Part shown: in pieces, positions 5,869 through 5,879 of the stretch | Numbering within the stretch: the stretch's first letter is position 1 | Layout: every line of letters starts with the position of its first letter | NCBI GenBank assembly: GCA_002723015.1 | Contig: PBNG01000014.1 | Span: 1-5,879, forward strand | Origin: Roseibacillus sp. | GTDB taxonomy: Bacteria; Verrucomicrobiota; Verrucomicrobiae; Verrucomicrobiales; Akkermansiaceae | Length of the DNA stretch: 5,879 nt | Direction: 5' to 3' | Translations under genes and position numbers: made by a program | Notes under the pieces: model-generated | What the model was told of the DNA's origin: nothing | What the model saw: the letters and a program-made list of their open reading frames with translations, nothing else | The model's database searches: none

Positions 5869-5879
5869 CTAAGAGGCTC

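Overview
The window looks like an ordinary chromosomal segment of a moderately GC-rich bacterium. The type of glycyl-tRNA synthetase (single-chain, alpha2 type, with an enlarged insert in place of the usual Cys-rich ribbon), the weak Shine-Dalgarno sequences and the gene style suggest a Verrucomicrobiota/Opitutae-like organism. That placement is an inference with only moderate support.

Layout, left to right: bases 1-205 hold no gene I can support firmly, only a tentative short plus-strand frame (55-261) that runs into the 3' end of the next gene. Positions 206-1819 (minus) encode a SulP-family anion permease with a C-terminal STAS domain. Positions 1820-2312 are a 493-base stretch without a normal gene, and the most unusual part of the window. 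It holds a 14-base palindrome upstream of sulP and a strong minus-strand intrinsic terminator. Upstream of the terminator is a short coding-like minus frame broken by an in-frame TAA. Next come a clear 3' half of a tRNA-Cys with no recognisable 5' half, a cluster of GC-rich hairpins, and a 15-base tandem duplication that runs through the rlmH stop codon. Positions 2313-2747 (minus) are rlmH and 2775-4349 (minus) are glyS, 27 bases apart and probably co-transcribed. A 142-base divergent intergenic region separates glyS from xseA (4492-5868, plus), and xseB may follow beyond the window.

The recognisable genes are housekeeping: glyS charges tRNA-Gly, rlmH modifies 23S rRNA, and xseA encodes the large subunit of exonuclease VII. 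sulP is a transporter with no obvious functional link to them. I see no defence system, CRISPR array, insertion sequence or other complete new system. The candidate for a second look is 1905-2315, which reads best as the scar of an integration or deletion at a tRNA-Cys gene, with an unusual structured RNA as the less likely alternative.
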